A stretch of 5,645 nt of DNA, taken from Sediminibacterium sp. (GTDB taxonomy: Bacteria > Bacteroidota > Bacteroidia > Chitinophagales > Chitinophagaceae). Both the position numbers and the translations under genes were made by a program. The notes below the pieces were generated by a model. The model had not been told where the DNA came from, did no database searches, and worked only from the letters and a program-made list of their open reading frames with translations. Below are positions 1 through 5,645 of this stretch, piece after piece (the stretch's first letter is position 1; every line of letters begins with the position of its first letter). The DNA lies in contig JAOASV010000286.1 in assembly GCA_030158535.1 (NCBI GenBank), positions 1 to 5,645 of the forward strand. The letters run 5' to 3'.

Positions 1-939
1 CATTTGTTGTGAAGCCGTTTTTAAGCGGCTGTTGTTGATATCATAAGTGGCACCAATTCTAAAGTCATTGAATTCAATTCCTACATATGGCACAATGGCG
101 TCATTTAAGCGCATCCAGCTGCCTATATAAATACTAGCGGCTCTATCATTTTCTGGATCGCTGCTTAGTTGCAGTGCGCCTCCAAACATGGTTTCCTGAG
201 CGCCACCCTGTGTTTGGTGTACGGCGCTTACGTGAAGCGTTGCGCTTGTGCCCACATAAAAGTAACCACCTCCATGCACTGTAAAACGTGGACTAACACT
301 ATAATTGGCGCCTAAAAATGATTGTCTAGGTCTATTAAGATGGTACATGCTCAATCCAAAATAATAATTGTTTTGTTCACCAATAGTGCCGTTGAGTAAG
401 AGACCTGCATTTATGGTTGTATAATTAGAAGTAATTGATGGCGCAGTAAATAACTCGTTGGTGATACCTGTAAAACCAGCACTGGTTAACTGGTCTTCAA
501 ATTTAATTTGATTGGTATTTAAAAGCATATTGGCCTGTGTTATTTGAAAGCCAAAACCAATTTGTGTATTGTTGTCTTCATCTACACCTTTATGGTAAGC
601 TGTAGAAAAACTAGCGTAATTAAATTTTATGGCACCATTTGCATGGTTGTCAGAGTAGCCTGTAAAACCAATACCCCAACTGTCATTTTCATTCAAACTT
701 TTTTGGAGTAGCTTGGTATCAAAAGAAGCAGTGGTTGTAATAAATGCGTTATTGATGGTTGGCCACTGGTTACGGTGGTTGGATGCAATTCTGTAGTTGC
801 CATCAAATTTTCCGGTGAGTGCTGGATTGATGGTAAGTGGGGAGGCAAAAAATTGTGAAAAATGCGGATCCTGTGCGCTACTTTTTTGTAGCGAAAAAAT
901 AAAACAACAAAGTATTAATATGAAACTTACGTACCGCAA
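1..939 (-). CDS. PorP/SprF-family type IX secretion system outer-membrane protein, 3' end cut off
   Basis: This is an outer-membrane beta-barrel-type protein of the PorP/SprF family, whose members support type IX secretion or surface display of partner proteins in Bacteroidota. The frame is open for 313 codons with no frameshift. It leaves the window at base 1, and typical family length suggests only a short C-terminal piece is missing. Residues 1-22 form a signal peptide (Arg2, hydrophobic core 4-17, S-S-A-Q at the end). The mature start D-P-H-F-S-Q-F-F and N-P-A-L-T-G (38-43) are family hallmarks, as is H-L-N-R-P (200-204). The rest alternates short aromatic and glycine-rich strands, as in a barrel. 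An in-frame TAA at 952-954 and the lack of any ATG before the mature region make TTG at 937-939 the only sensible start. It lies 32 bases after upp on the same strand. The partner protein cannot be named from this window, so no symbol is given. Confidence 0.9.
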   Translation of the reverse strand, partial: MRYVSFILILCCFIFSLQKSSAQDPHFSQFFASPLTINPALTGKFDGNYRIASNHRNQWPTINNAFITTTASFDTKLLQKSLNENDSWGIGFTGYSDNHANGAIKFNYASFSTAYHKGVDEDNNTQIGFGFQITQANMLLNTNQIKFEDQLTSAGFTGITNELFTAPSITSNYTTINAGLLLNGTIGEQNNYYFGLSMYHLNRPRQSFLGANYSVSPRFTVHGGGYFYVGTSATLHVSAVHQTQGGAQETMFGGALQLSSDPENDRAASIYIGSWMRLNDAIVPYVGIEFNDFRIGATYDINNSRLKTASQQM

Positions 940-971
940 TGTACCTGCAAGTTAGCGTAAACAATTAGTTA

Positions 972-1625
972 TTAAGCCTGACTTTTGGTGCCAAATGCTA
1001 AATCGCCAGCATCACCAAGTCCAGGAACTATATATCCCTTAGCAGTAAGCTCATTGTCAATATCGCCACACCAAATTTTAACATTTGTACCACAAGCTTT
1101 TTCGATAGCTGCAATACCAACAGTACTTGCAATGGCTACCACCACATGAAAGGCTGCAGGGCTACCTTCGCTTTTCATATGCTCGATTGTTTTAATAATG
1201 GATGCGCCCGTTGCAAGCATAGGGTCTGCAATAATAATAATGCGGTTATCAAGTGAAGGACAACTCATGTATTCTAAACAAATTTCAAAACTACCATCTG
1301 GGTGGTGTTTGCGGTATGCCGAAATAAAAGAGTTATCTGCTTTGTCAAAATAATTGAGTAGTCCATTGTGCATGGGAAGGCCCGCTCTTAAAATGGTAGC
1401 AAGTACAGGTTGCTGTGCTAGTACTTTGCTTTCGTGAATGCCTAGTGGCGTTTCTGTTTTTACTACAACAGAAGGTAGCTCTTTGCTTATTTCGTAAGCA
1501 GCAACTTCACCAATACGTTCTAGATTTCTTCTAAAACGCATGCGGTCGTTTTGTACGTTACGGTCTCTTAATTCTGAAACCCAATTGCTTACTAAACTAT
1601 GCGATGCACTTAAATTTACTACCAT
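972..1625 (-). CDS. upp: Uracil phosphoribosyltransferase
   Basis: This cytosolic pyrimidine-salvage enzyme makes UMP and pyrophosphate from uracil and PRPP. The 217-residue length fits the family (about 208 in E. coli). The N-terminal half has R-F-R-R-N-L-E-R-I-G-E (30-40) and I-L-R-A-G-L-P-M (78-85). The PRPP-binding loop is D-P-M-L-A-T-G-A-S (134-142), where many homologues have G-G-S. The uracil-binding stretch is G-Y-I-V-P-G-L-G-D-A-G-D (197-208), followed by L209 where many homologues have a basic residue, then F-G-T-K. The ATG at 1623-1625 gives the expected family N terminus (L-V-S-N-W-V-S-E-L-R-D). The gene ends in tandem TAA TAA. It follows ade by 21 bases and precedes the porP-like gene by 32, which suggests co-transcription. 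A strong promoter match sits immediately before the start codon, so independent transcription is also likely. The function is certain apart from the effect of the two small motif substitutions. Confidence 0.96.
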   Translation of the reverse strand: MVVNLSASHSLVSNWVSELRDRNVQNDRMRFRRNLERIGEVAAYEISKELPSVVVKTETPLGIHESKVLAQQPVLATILRAGLPMHNGLLNYFDKADNSFISAYRKHHPDGSFEICLEYMSCPSLDNRIIIIADPMLATGASIIKTIEHMKSEGSPAAFHVVVAIASTVGIAAIEKACGTNVKIWCGDIDNELTAKGYIVPGLGDAGDLAFGTKSQA

Positions 1626-1627
1626 GG

Positions 1628-1643
1628 TTCAAAGGTATTTGAA
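1628..1643. repeat. Perfect 6-bp inverted repeat in the ade-upp gap
   Basis: TTCAAA and TTTGAA are separated by four bases (GGTA on the plus strand) and overlap the predicted upp -7 element. It could be a small operator or a weak hairpin at the upp start. It is not a convincing terminator, because the stem is AT-rich and no U-tract follows. A 6-bp dyad can arise by chance in AT-rich DNA. Confidence 0.35.
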
Positions 1644-1661
1644 AGCTTAAAATATGTCAAA
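1630..1661 (-). promoter_or_regulatory. Predicted Bacteroidota-type promoter for upp
   Basis: Read on the minus strand, TTTG (1661-1658) is followed after 20 bases by TACCTTTG (1637-1630). This is an exact match to the Bacteroidota primary-sigma pattern TTTG / TAnnTTTG with an accepted spacing. The -33 element lies inside the last codons of ade and the -7 element in the 21-base gap. Only four bases (AACC) separate the -7 element from the upp ATG, so transcription would start at or within a few bases of the start codon, giving a leaderless or nearly leaderless mRNA. The match is seen in the sequence; promoter activity is inferred. Confidence 0.55.
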
Positions 1662-3314
1662 ATTAAAATCGTCACCATTAAATAGGCCCTTATCACTCAG
1701 TTTCAAATGAGGAATCACGAGTAAAGCCATAAAGCTAAGCGTCATAAAAGGTGCTTGCAGCTTTGATCCTAGGGCTTTTGTCTTTTCATCAATGGCTGTG
1801 TATGTAGCGGCTACTTCAAAACCATCTGCGCTACTCATAAGGCCCGCAACTGGTAAGGGTAACACTGAATTTGTAGCATGATTGTTTGCGCTAGTTACCA
1901 CACTTACACCCCCTCCCTTTTCAATCACCAAATTAATAGCTACCGCGATACTTTCGTCATCTACACCCACAGCAACAATGTTATGACTATCGTGTGCTAC
2001 ACTTGATGCGATGGCGCCATAAGTTATTCCAAAATTTTTAATAAATGCTTTTGCAATGGGAGCAGCATGGTATCTGTTCACTACCACAATTTTTAAAATA
2101 TCATTTGTAGTGTCTGTTACCCAATTGCCATTGTGTAACGTTCCGGTAAGTAGTAATTTATTGGTGATCAGTTGTCCGTCGAGTGCTTCAATAACCGGAA
2201 TGATACCGTTTTTGTTTGGGTATTCATTTTCCGCAACAGCAAGTGCAGTAGGTTCAATTTTTTCGCAATCAAAATTGTTGATCGCATTTGTAGGAACACT
2301 ATTAATTTTTGTTATTCCATTTTCTGCCACTATTTCGCCATTAATATAGGTGCCGAGTACTTCAAAATTTGTAAGGTCCTTTACCAAAATAAAATCAGCG
2401 AAATCGCCTGGGTTTAACAAACCTACTGGTAGCTTGTAATGCCCTACAGGATTGATACACGCGGCTCTTAGCACATTAAATACATCAAGCCCTTTAGCAA
2501 CAGCTCTTGCGCAAATGGTGTTGATATGACCCGCGGCTAAACTATCCGGATGTTTATCATCACTACATAACATGATATGATTGGTATGCGAATCAATTAA
2601 AGGATAGAGTGCTTCAAAATTTTTAGCAGCACTTCCTTCTCTAATTAAGATATGCATGCCGTAGTCTAATTTTTCTAGGGCTTCTTCGATGGTAAAACAT
2701 TCGTGATCGGTACTAATACCTGCTGCAATATATTTTTTGGCAGCATCGCCTCTTAATCCGGGTGCATGACCATCAACAGGCTTATTGTGTTTTTGTGCCG
2801 ATTGTATTTTTGCCATAACCGAAGGATCTTCATTTAGCACTCCCGGAAAATTCATCATTTCAGACAAATAATAAATTTCAGGTCTCGCTAATAAATCGTC
2901 CACTTCTTTTTCATTGACCTCGGCGCCAGCGGTTTCAAAAATAGTAGCAGGAACACAGCTTGGTGCACCAAAGAAAAAATGAAACGGGGTTTGCTTTCCA
3001 TTTTCTATCATAAACTCCACACCGGCAACGCCACAAACATTGGCAATTTCGTGGGGGTCGCTAATGGTTCCAATGGTACCGTGCAGAACGGCAAGCCTGG
3101 CAAATTCGGAAGGCACGAGCATGCTACTTTCGATATGTACATGGCTATCAATAAAGCCGGGCATGATATAGGGCAAACAGGGGTTAACCGGTTCGCTACT
3201 GGCTTCTATGCGCTTAATATGGCCATCTTCTATCCAAAGGGTAGCCCCATAGATATGCCTATTTGGGATGTCTACTAAATTACCGGTAACACTATAGGTA
3301 TGGGTACTGCTCAT
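1647..3314 (-). CDS. ade: Adenine deaminase
   Basis: This metal-dependent amidohydrolase converts adenine to hypoxanthine and ammonia, feeding purine salvage in the cytosol. Numbered from the ATG at 3312-3314, it has 555 residues, close to family size (588 in E. coli). The amidohydrolase domain carries P-G-F-I-D-S-H-V-H-I-E-S-S with the metal-binding His58-x-His60, S-D-P-H-E-I-A-N-V (85-93), D-G-H-A-P-G (181-186), S-T-D-H-E (201-205), C-S-D-D-K-H-P-D (250-257) and N-P-V-G-H-Y (288-293). The C-terminal adenine-deaminase domain (about 385-550) has N-R-Y-H (413-416), S-S-V-A-H-D-S-H-N (437-445) and a G-G-G loop (467-469). All catalytic motifs look intact. The frame could extend to a TTG at 3330-3332, adding six residues, but the ATG matches the usual N terminus better. 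It is the first gene of the minus-strand run and is divergent from the Asp-box gene. Its linkage with upp makes this a small nucleobase-salvage pair. Confidence 0.96.
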   Translation of the reverse strand: MSSTHTYSVTGNLVDIPNRHIYGATLWIEDGHIKRIEASSEPVNPCLPYIMPGFIDSHVHIESSMLVPSEFARLAVLHGTIGTISDPHEIANVCGVAGVEFMIENGKQTPFHFFFGAPSCVPATIFETAGAEVNEKEVDDLLARPEIYYLSEMMNFPGVLNEDPSVMAKIQSAQKHNKPVDGHAPGLRGDAAKKYIAAGISTDHECFTIEEALEKLDYGMHILIREGSAAKNFEALYPLIDSHTNHIMLCSDDKHPDSLAAGHINTICARAVAKGLDVFNVLRAACINPVGHYKLPVGLLNPGDFADFILVKDLTNFEVLGTYINGEIVAENGITKINSVPTNAINNFDCEKIEPTALAVAENEYPNKNGIIPVIEALDGQLITNKLLLTGTLHNGNWVTDTTNDILKIVVVNRYHAAPIAKAFIKNFGITYGAIASSVAHDSHNIVAVGVDDESIAVAINLVIEKGGGVSVVTSANNHATNSVLPLPVAGLMSSADGFEVAATYTAIDEKTKALGSKLQAPFMTLSFMALLVIPHLKLSDKGLFNGDDFNFDIF

Positions 3315-3369
3315 GAGGGCACTAAGGTACAATAGAAGCCCAAGTTTTAAGGGTCTCTCAATTCAATTT

Positions 3370-3398
3370 TTTGGTAAGACAAATGAGTAGTAAATTAC
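3370..3398 (+). promoter_or_regulatory. Weak candidate promoter for the Asp-box gene
   Basis: TTTG (3370-3373) is followed after 17 bases by TAAATTAC (3391-3398), which matches the first six positions of TAnnTTTG but not the last two. Its position 18 bases before the ATG would give a short leader. No better match was found on the plus strand of this gap. On the minus strand, facing ade, I saw only six-of-eight matches (for example TTCTATTG just before the ade start), so the ade promoter is unassigned. Confidence 0.25.
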
Positions 3399-3406
3399 TT
3401 ACCCAA
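3371..3406. promoter_or_regulatory. Dyad symmetries in the divergent ade / Asp-box gene gap (candidate operator)
   Basis: Two symmetries lie together in the 102-base gap between the ade and Asp-box gene starts. GGTAAG (3373-3378) is inverted as CTTACC (3398-3403), and the pairing continues outward (TT with AA) across a single extra C. Between the arms, overlapping the right one by two bases, sits the odd palindrome AGTAA-A-TTACT (3389-3399). The palindrome covers the candidate -7 element of the Asp-box gene, a position where a bound regulator would block transcription. No regulator gene is in the window and no known operator consensus is recognised. Confidence 0.3.
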
Positions 3407-3416
3407 TTAAACGTAT

Positions 3417-5645
3417 ATGAAAAAACTACATTTTGTACTAGCGGCCATTTTGCTGTTTAGTGTAAGTGCAACCCATCAAGTAATTGCACAAAAGAAAGAA
3501 GCAAAAAAAACGGCTGCTACCGCGCCGGCTGCGCCGGCGCTCAGTCCTGACTCTGTTTTATTTTCGGAGGTAAAATATAGACTGGTAGGCCCATTTAGAG
3601 GTGGTAGAAGTGCTGCGGTTGCAGGCAGTTATGTAAACAACAATACTTTTTATTTTGGTGCTACAGGTGGTGGTTTATGGAAAACCGTAGACGGCGGTAG
3701 CAACTGGAAAAATTTGAGTGATAAAAAAATAGGCGGCAATATTGGCGCCATTGCCAATGCGCCATCCGACGAAAACATTTTATATGTAGGAGAAGGAGAG
3801 AATACCATGAGAGGCAATGTGGCAGAGGGTTTGGGCGGTATGTGGCGCTCTAACGATGGAGGTAAAACATTTAGCAATATTGGTTTAAAAGAAGGTCGAC
3901 ACATCATTAGAATTGTAGTGCATCCGCGTGATCCAAACACCGTTTGGGCTGCTGTTGTAGGTCATTTATTTGGACCTAATCCAGAGCGTGGTGTATACAA
4001 AACTACCGATGGCGGTAAAACATGGAAGCAAACACTATTTGTAAACAACCAAACTGGTTGTTCTGATTTAGTAATGGAGCCAGGCAATCCATCTGTACTC
4101 TATGCAGGTATGTGGCGCGTGCAAAGAACCCCGCATAGTATGGAAAGTGGTGGCGAAGGATCAGGTTTATACAAGAGCACCGATGGTGGTGATACCTGGG
4201 TTAATATTTCTCAAAACAAAGGCCTTCCTAAAGGCGTTTGGGGTATTGTAGGCGTGGCGGTAGCCCCTTCTAACACCGATAAATTATATGCCATTATTGA
4301 AAATGCGGCTGGTGGTATGTTTGTAAGTAATGACGCTGGCGCCACCTGGACATTAACCAGTAGCGATAATAATATTCGCCAGCGCGCATGGTATTATAGT
4401 AAAGTATTTGTGTCGCCAACCAACGAAAATTTAGTGTACGCACTCAATGTAAATTTCATGCGTAGCACAGATGGTGGTAGAACATTTTCTGGTGTTAATA
4501 CACAACATGGTGATCACCACGATTTATGGATCGATCCAAAAAATCCAAGCCGTATGATTGTTGCAGATGATGGTGGTGCGCAAGTAAGTTTTGATGGCGG
4601 TAATAATTGGAGTACCGAAAACAATCAACCTACTGCTCAAATTTATAGAGTGAGTACTGATAATTCATATCCTTACCGCATACTAGGTGCACAGCAAGAT
4701 AATTCTACCATCCGTATAAAAAGTAGAACCTCTGGTGCTGGTATAACCGATAAAGATTGGGAATCTACAGCAGGAGCAGAGAGTGGTTTTGTGGTAGCAG
4801 ATCCTTTAAATCCAGATGTGGTTTATGGTGGTAACTATGGTGGTTATTTGTCAAGACTCGATCACCGCACCGGAGAAAACAGAGCCATCAATGTGTGGCC
4901 TGATAATCCAATGGGAGCAGGGGCTGACGTATTAAAATACCGTTTCCAGTGGAACTTCCCTATATTTTTTAGTCCGCACAATCCTAAAAAATTATACACG
5001 GCGGGCAACCATTTATTTGCCACAGAAAATGAAGGAAAATCATGGGATATGATTAGCCCAGATTTAACCACCAACGATAAATCTAAACAAGGTCCTAGCG
5101 GTGGTCCAATCACAAAAGACAATACATCGGTAGAATATTATTGTACCATTTTTGCAGCAGCAGAATCTGTTTTAGAAAAAGATTTACTCTGGACAGGTAG
5201 TGATGATGGACTTATTCATGTAAGTAAAGACGGTGGTAAAAATTGGGAAAATGTAACACCAGTAGAAGCAGGCAAACAAATGATGTGGAACTGTATCGAA
5301 ACAGATCCATTTAAAAAAGGTACTGCTTATTTTGTTGGAACAAAATATAAAATGGATGATTATGCGCCGTATATTTTTAAAACAGAAGACTACGGTAAAA
5401 CTTGGAAAAAAATTACAGTAGGAATAGACCCCATGCATTTTACAAGAGCCTTACGCGCTGACCATAAGCGCCCAGGTTTATTATATGCAGGTACCGAGTT
5501 TGGTATGTATATTTCTTTTGATGATGGTGCCAATTGGAAAAAATTCCAACTTAATTTACCTGAAACACCTATCACTGATTTAACCATTAAAGAAAATGAC
5601 TTAATTGTAGCTACCCAGGGTAGAGCATTTTGGATCATTGATGAT
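3417..5645 (+). CDS. Exported Asp-box (BNR/VPS10-like) beta-propeller protein, 3' end cut off
   Basis: This is a large secreted or periplasmic protein of the family usually labelled 'glycosyl hydrolase', 'WD40/YVTN/BNR-like repeat' or 'VPS10 domain-containing'. No substrate or reaction can be assigned. The first 743 codons are present; homologues usually run to about 1000 residues or more, so the C-terminal part is missing. Residues 1-24 are a signal peptide (K-K, hydrophobic core, V-I-A before Gln25), followed by a Lys/Ala/Pro-rich linker (26-41). The family opening Y-R-L-V-G-P-F-R-G-G-R is at 54-64. Eleven Asp-box motifs (S/T-x-D-x-G-x-x-W/F or close variants) start at residues 90, 145, 196, 254, 304, 350, 391, 536, 603, 656 and 700. 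Conserved blocks are H-G-D-H-H-D-L-W-I-D-P (364-374), G-A-Q-Q-D-N (424-429), R-F-Q-W-N-F-P-I (509-516) and G-R-A-F-W-I-I-D-D at the edge (735-743). The ATG at 3417 directly precedes the signal peptide and has no Shine-Dalgarno. Whether a type IX sorting domain follows cannot be seen. Confidence 0.92.
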   Translation, partial: MKKLHFVLAAILLFSVSATHQVIAQKKEAKKTAATAPAAPALSPDSVLFSEVKYRLVGPFRGGRSAAVAGSYVNNNTFYFGATGGGLWKTVDGGSNWKNLSDKKIGGNIGAIANAPSDENILYVGEGENTMRGNVAEGLGGMWRSNDGGKTFSNIGLKEGRHIIRIVVHPRDPNTVWAAVVGHLFGPNPERGVYKTTDGGKTWKQTLFVNNQTGCSDLVMEPGNPSVLYAGMWRVQRTPHSMESGGEGSGLYKSTDGGDTWVNISQNKGLPKGVWGIVGVAVAPSNTDKLYAIIENAAGGMFVSNDAGATWTLTSSDNNIRQRAWYYSKVFVSPTNENLVYALNVNFMRSTDGGRTFSGVNTQHGDHHDLWIDPKNPSRMIVADDGGAQVSFDGGNNWSTENNQPTAQIYRVSTDNSYPYRILGAQQDNSTIRIKSRTSGAGITDKDWESTAGAESGFVVADPLNPDVVYGGNYGGYLSRLDHRTGENRAINVWPDNPMGAGADVLKYRFQWNFPIFFSPHNPKKLYTAGNHLFATENEGKSWDMISPDLTTNDKSKQGPSGGPITKDNTSVEYYCTIFAAAESVLEKDLLWTGSDDGLIHVSKDGGKNWENVTPVEAGKQMMWNCIETDPFKKGTAYFVGTKYKMDDYAPYIFKTEDYGKTWKKITVGIDPMHFTRALRADHKRPGLLYAGTEFGMYISFDDGANWKKFQLNLPETPITDLTIKENDLIVATQGRAFWIIDD
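3522..3540 (+). repeat. GC-only hairpin early in the Asp-box gene
   Basis: GCGCCGGC (3522-3529) pairs perfectly with GCCGGCGC (3533-3540) across the 3-base loop TGC, giving eight consecutive G-C pairs in an otherwise AT-rich gene. The same stretch contains the direct repeat GCGCCGGC at 3522-3529 and 3531-3538. It encodes the Ala/Pro part of the linker right after the signal peptide (codons 36-41). It could slow ribosomes as the signal peptide emerges, or it may only reflect Ala/Pro codon choice. Confidence 0.5.

Noticed and set aside
940..971. Terminator or separate promoter between upp and the porP-like gene
   Set aside because: The 32 bases contain no stem-loop and only a poor six-of-eight match to the -7 pattern, so read-through from upp is the simpler explanation.
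2056..2417. Open frames on the plus strand within ade
   Set aside because: They lie opposite a fully conserved adenine deaminase, show no recognisable domain and have no promoter or partner; they are antisense shadows.
2979..3278. Plus-strand open frame opposite the N-terminal part of ade
   Set aside because: It mirrors the metal-binding region of ade, which constrains the sequence; the translated protein resembles nothing recognisable.
3315..3332. Upstream TTG start for ade at 3330-3332
   Set aside because: It adds only six residues not expected in the family, while the ATG at 3312-3314 gives the normal N terminus.
3366..3372. T-run in the divergent gap as a possible terminator
   Set aside because: No GC-rich stem precedes it and no gene ends there; both neighbouring genes start from this gap.
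3503..3510. Run of eight A residues near the start of the Asp-box gene, a possible slippery site
   Set aside because: The zero frame stays open to the window edge and encodes the conserved protein, so no frameshift is needed; the run encodes Lys in the linker.
3650..5638. Several minus-strand open frames opposite the Asp-box gene
   Set aside because: Composition is Pro/Phe/Ser-rich, as expected from reading Gly/Asp/Lys-rich Asp-box codons backwards, and the sense strand is a clear family member.

Overview
The window looks like chromosomal DNA from a Bacteroidota bacterium, possibly of the Chitinophagaceae type. A PorP/SprF-family outer-membrane protein is diagnostic of the phylum. None of the start codons has a convincing Shine-Dalgarno sequence. 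Both exported proteins have signal peptides ending in the A-Q style common in the phylum, and one promoter matches the Bacteroidota TTTG / TAnnTTTG pattern. The phylum is well supported; the family is only an impression from protein sequence.

Layout: four genes fill the window almost completely, with no gene-free stretch over about 100 bases. Three lie on the minus strand, transcribed right to left: ade (adenine deaminase, 3314 to 1647), upp (uracil phosphoribosyltransferase, 1625 to 972) and a porP/sprF-like gene (939 to beyond base 1, cut by the window edge just before its C terminus). Gaps of 21 and 32 bases suggest one transcription unit. A very good promoter match in the ade-upp gap suggests upp, and perhaps porP, can also be transcribed separately, possibly as a leaderless mRNA. 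On the plus strand, divergent from ade across a 102-base gap, is a long gene for an exported Asp-box (BNR) beta-propeller protein of the VPS10/sortilin-like 'glycosyl hydrolase' family. It starts at 3417 and runs off the right edge after 743 codons.

Function: ade and upp are nucleobase salvage enzymes. Ade converts adenine to hypoxanthine and ammonia; Upp converts uracil and PRPP to UMP. The two envelope or exported proteins flanking them have no evident metabolic link to salvage. The divergent gap carries overlapping dyad symmetries that could be an operator.

I see no mobile element, CRISPR array, RNA gene, defence system or novel multi-gene system. The points worth a second look are the possible leaderless upp promoter, the TTG start of the porP-like gene, the dyads in the divergent promoter region, a GC-only hairpin just after the signal-peptide codons, and the two-cluster arrangement of eleven Asp-boxes.
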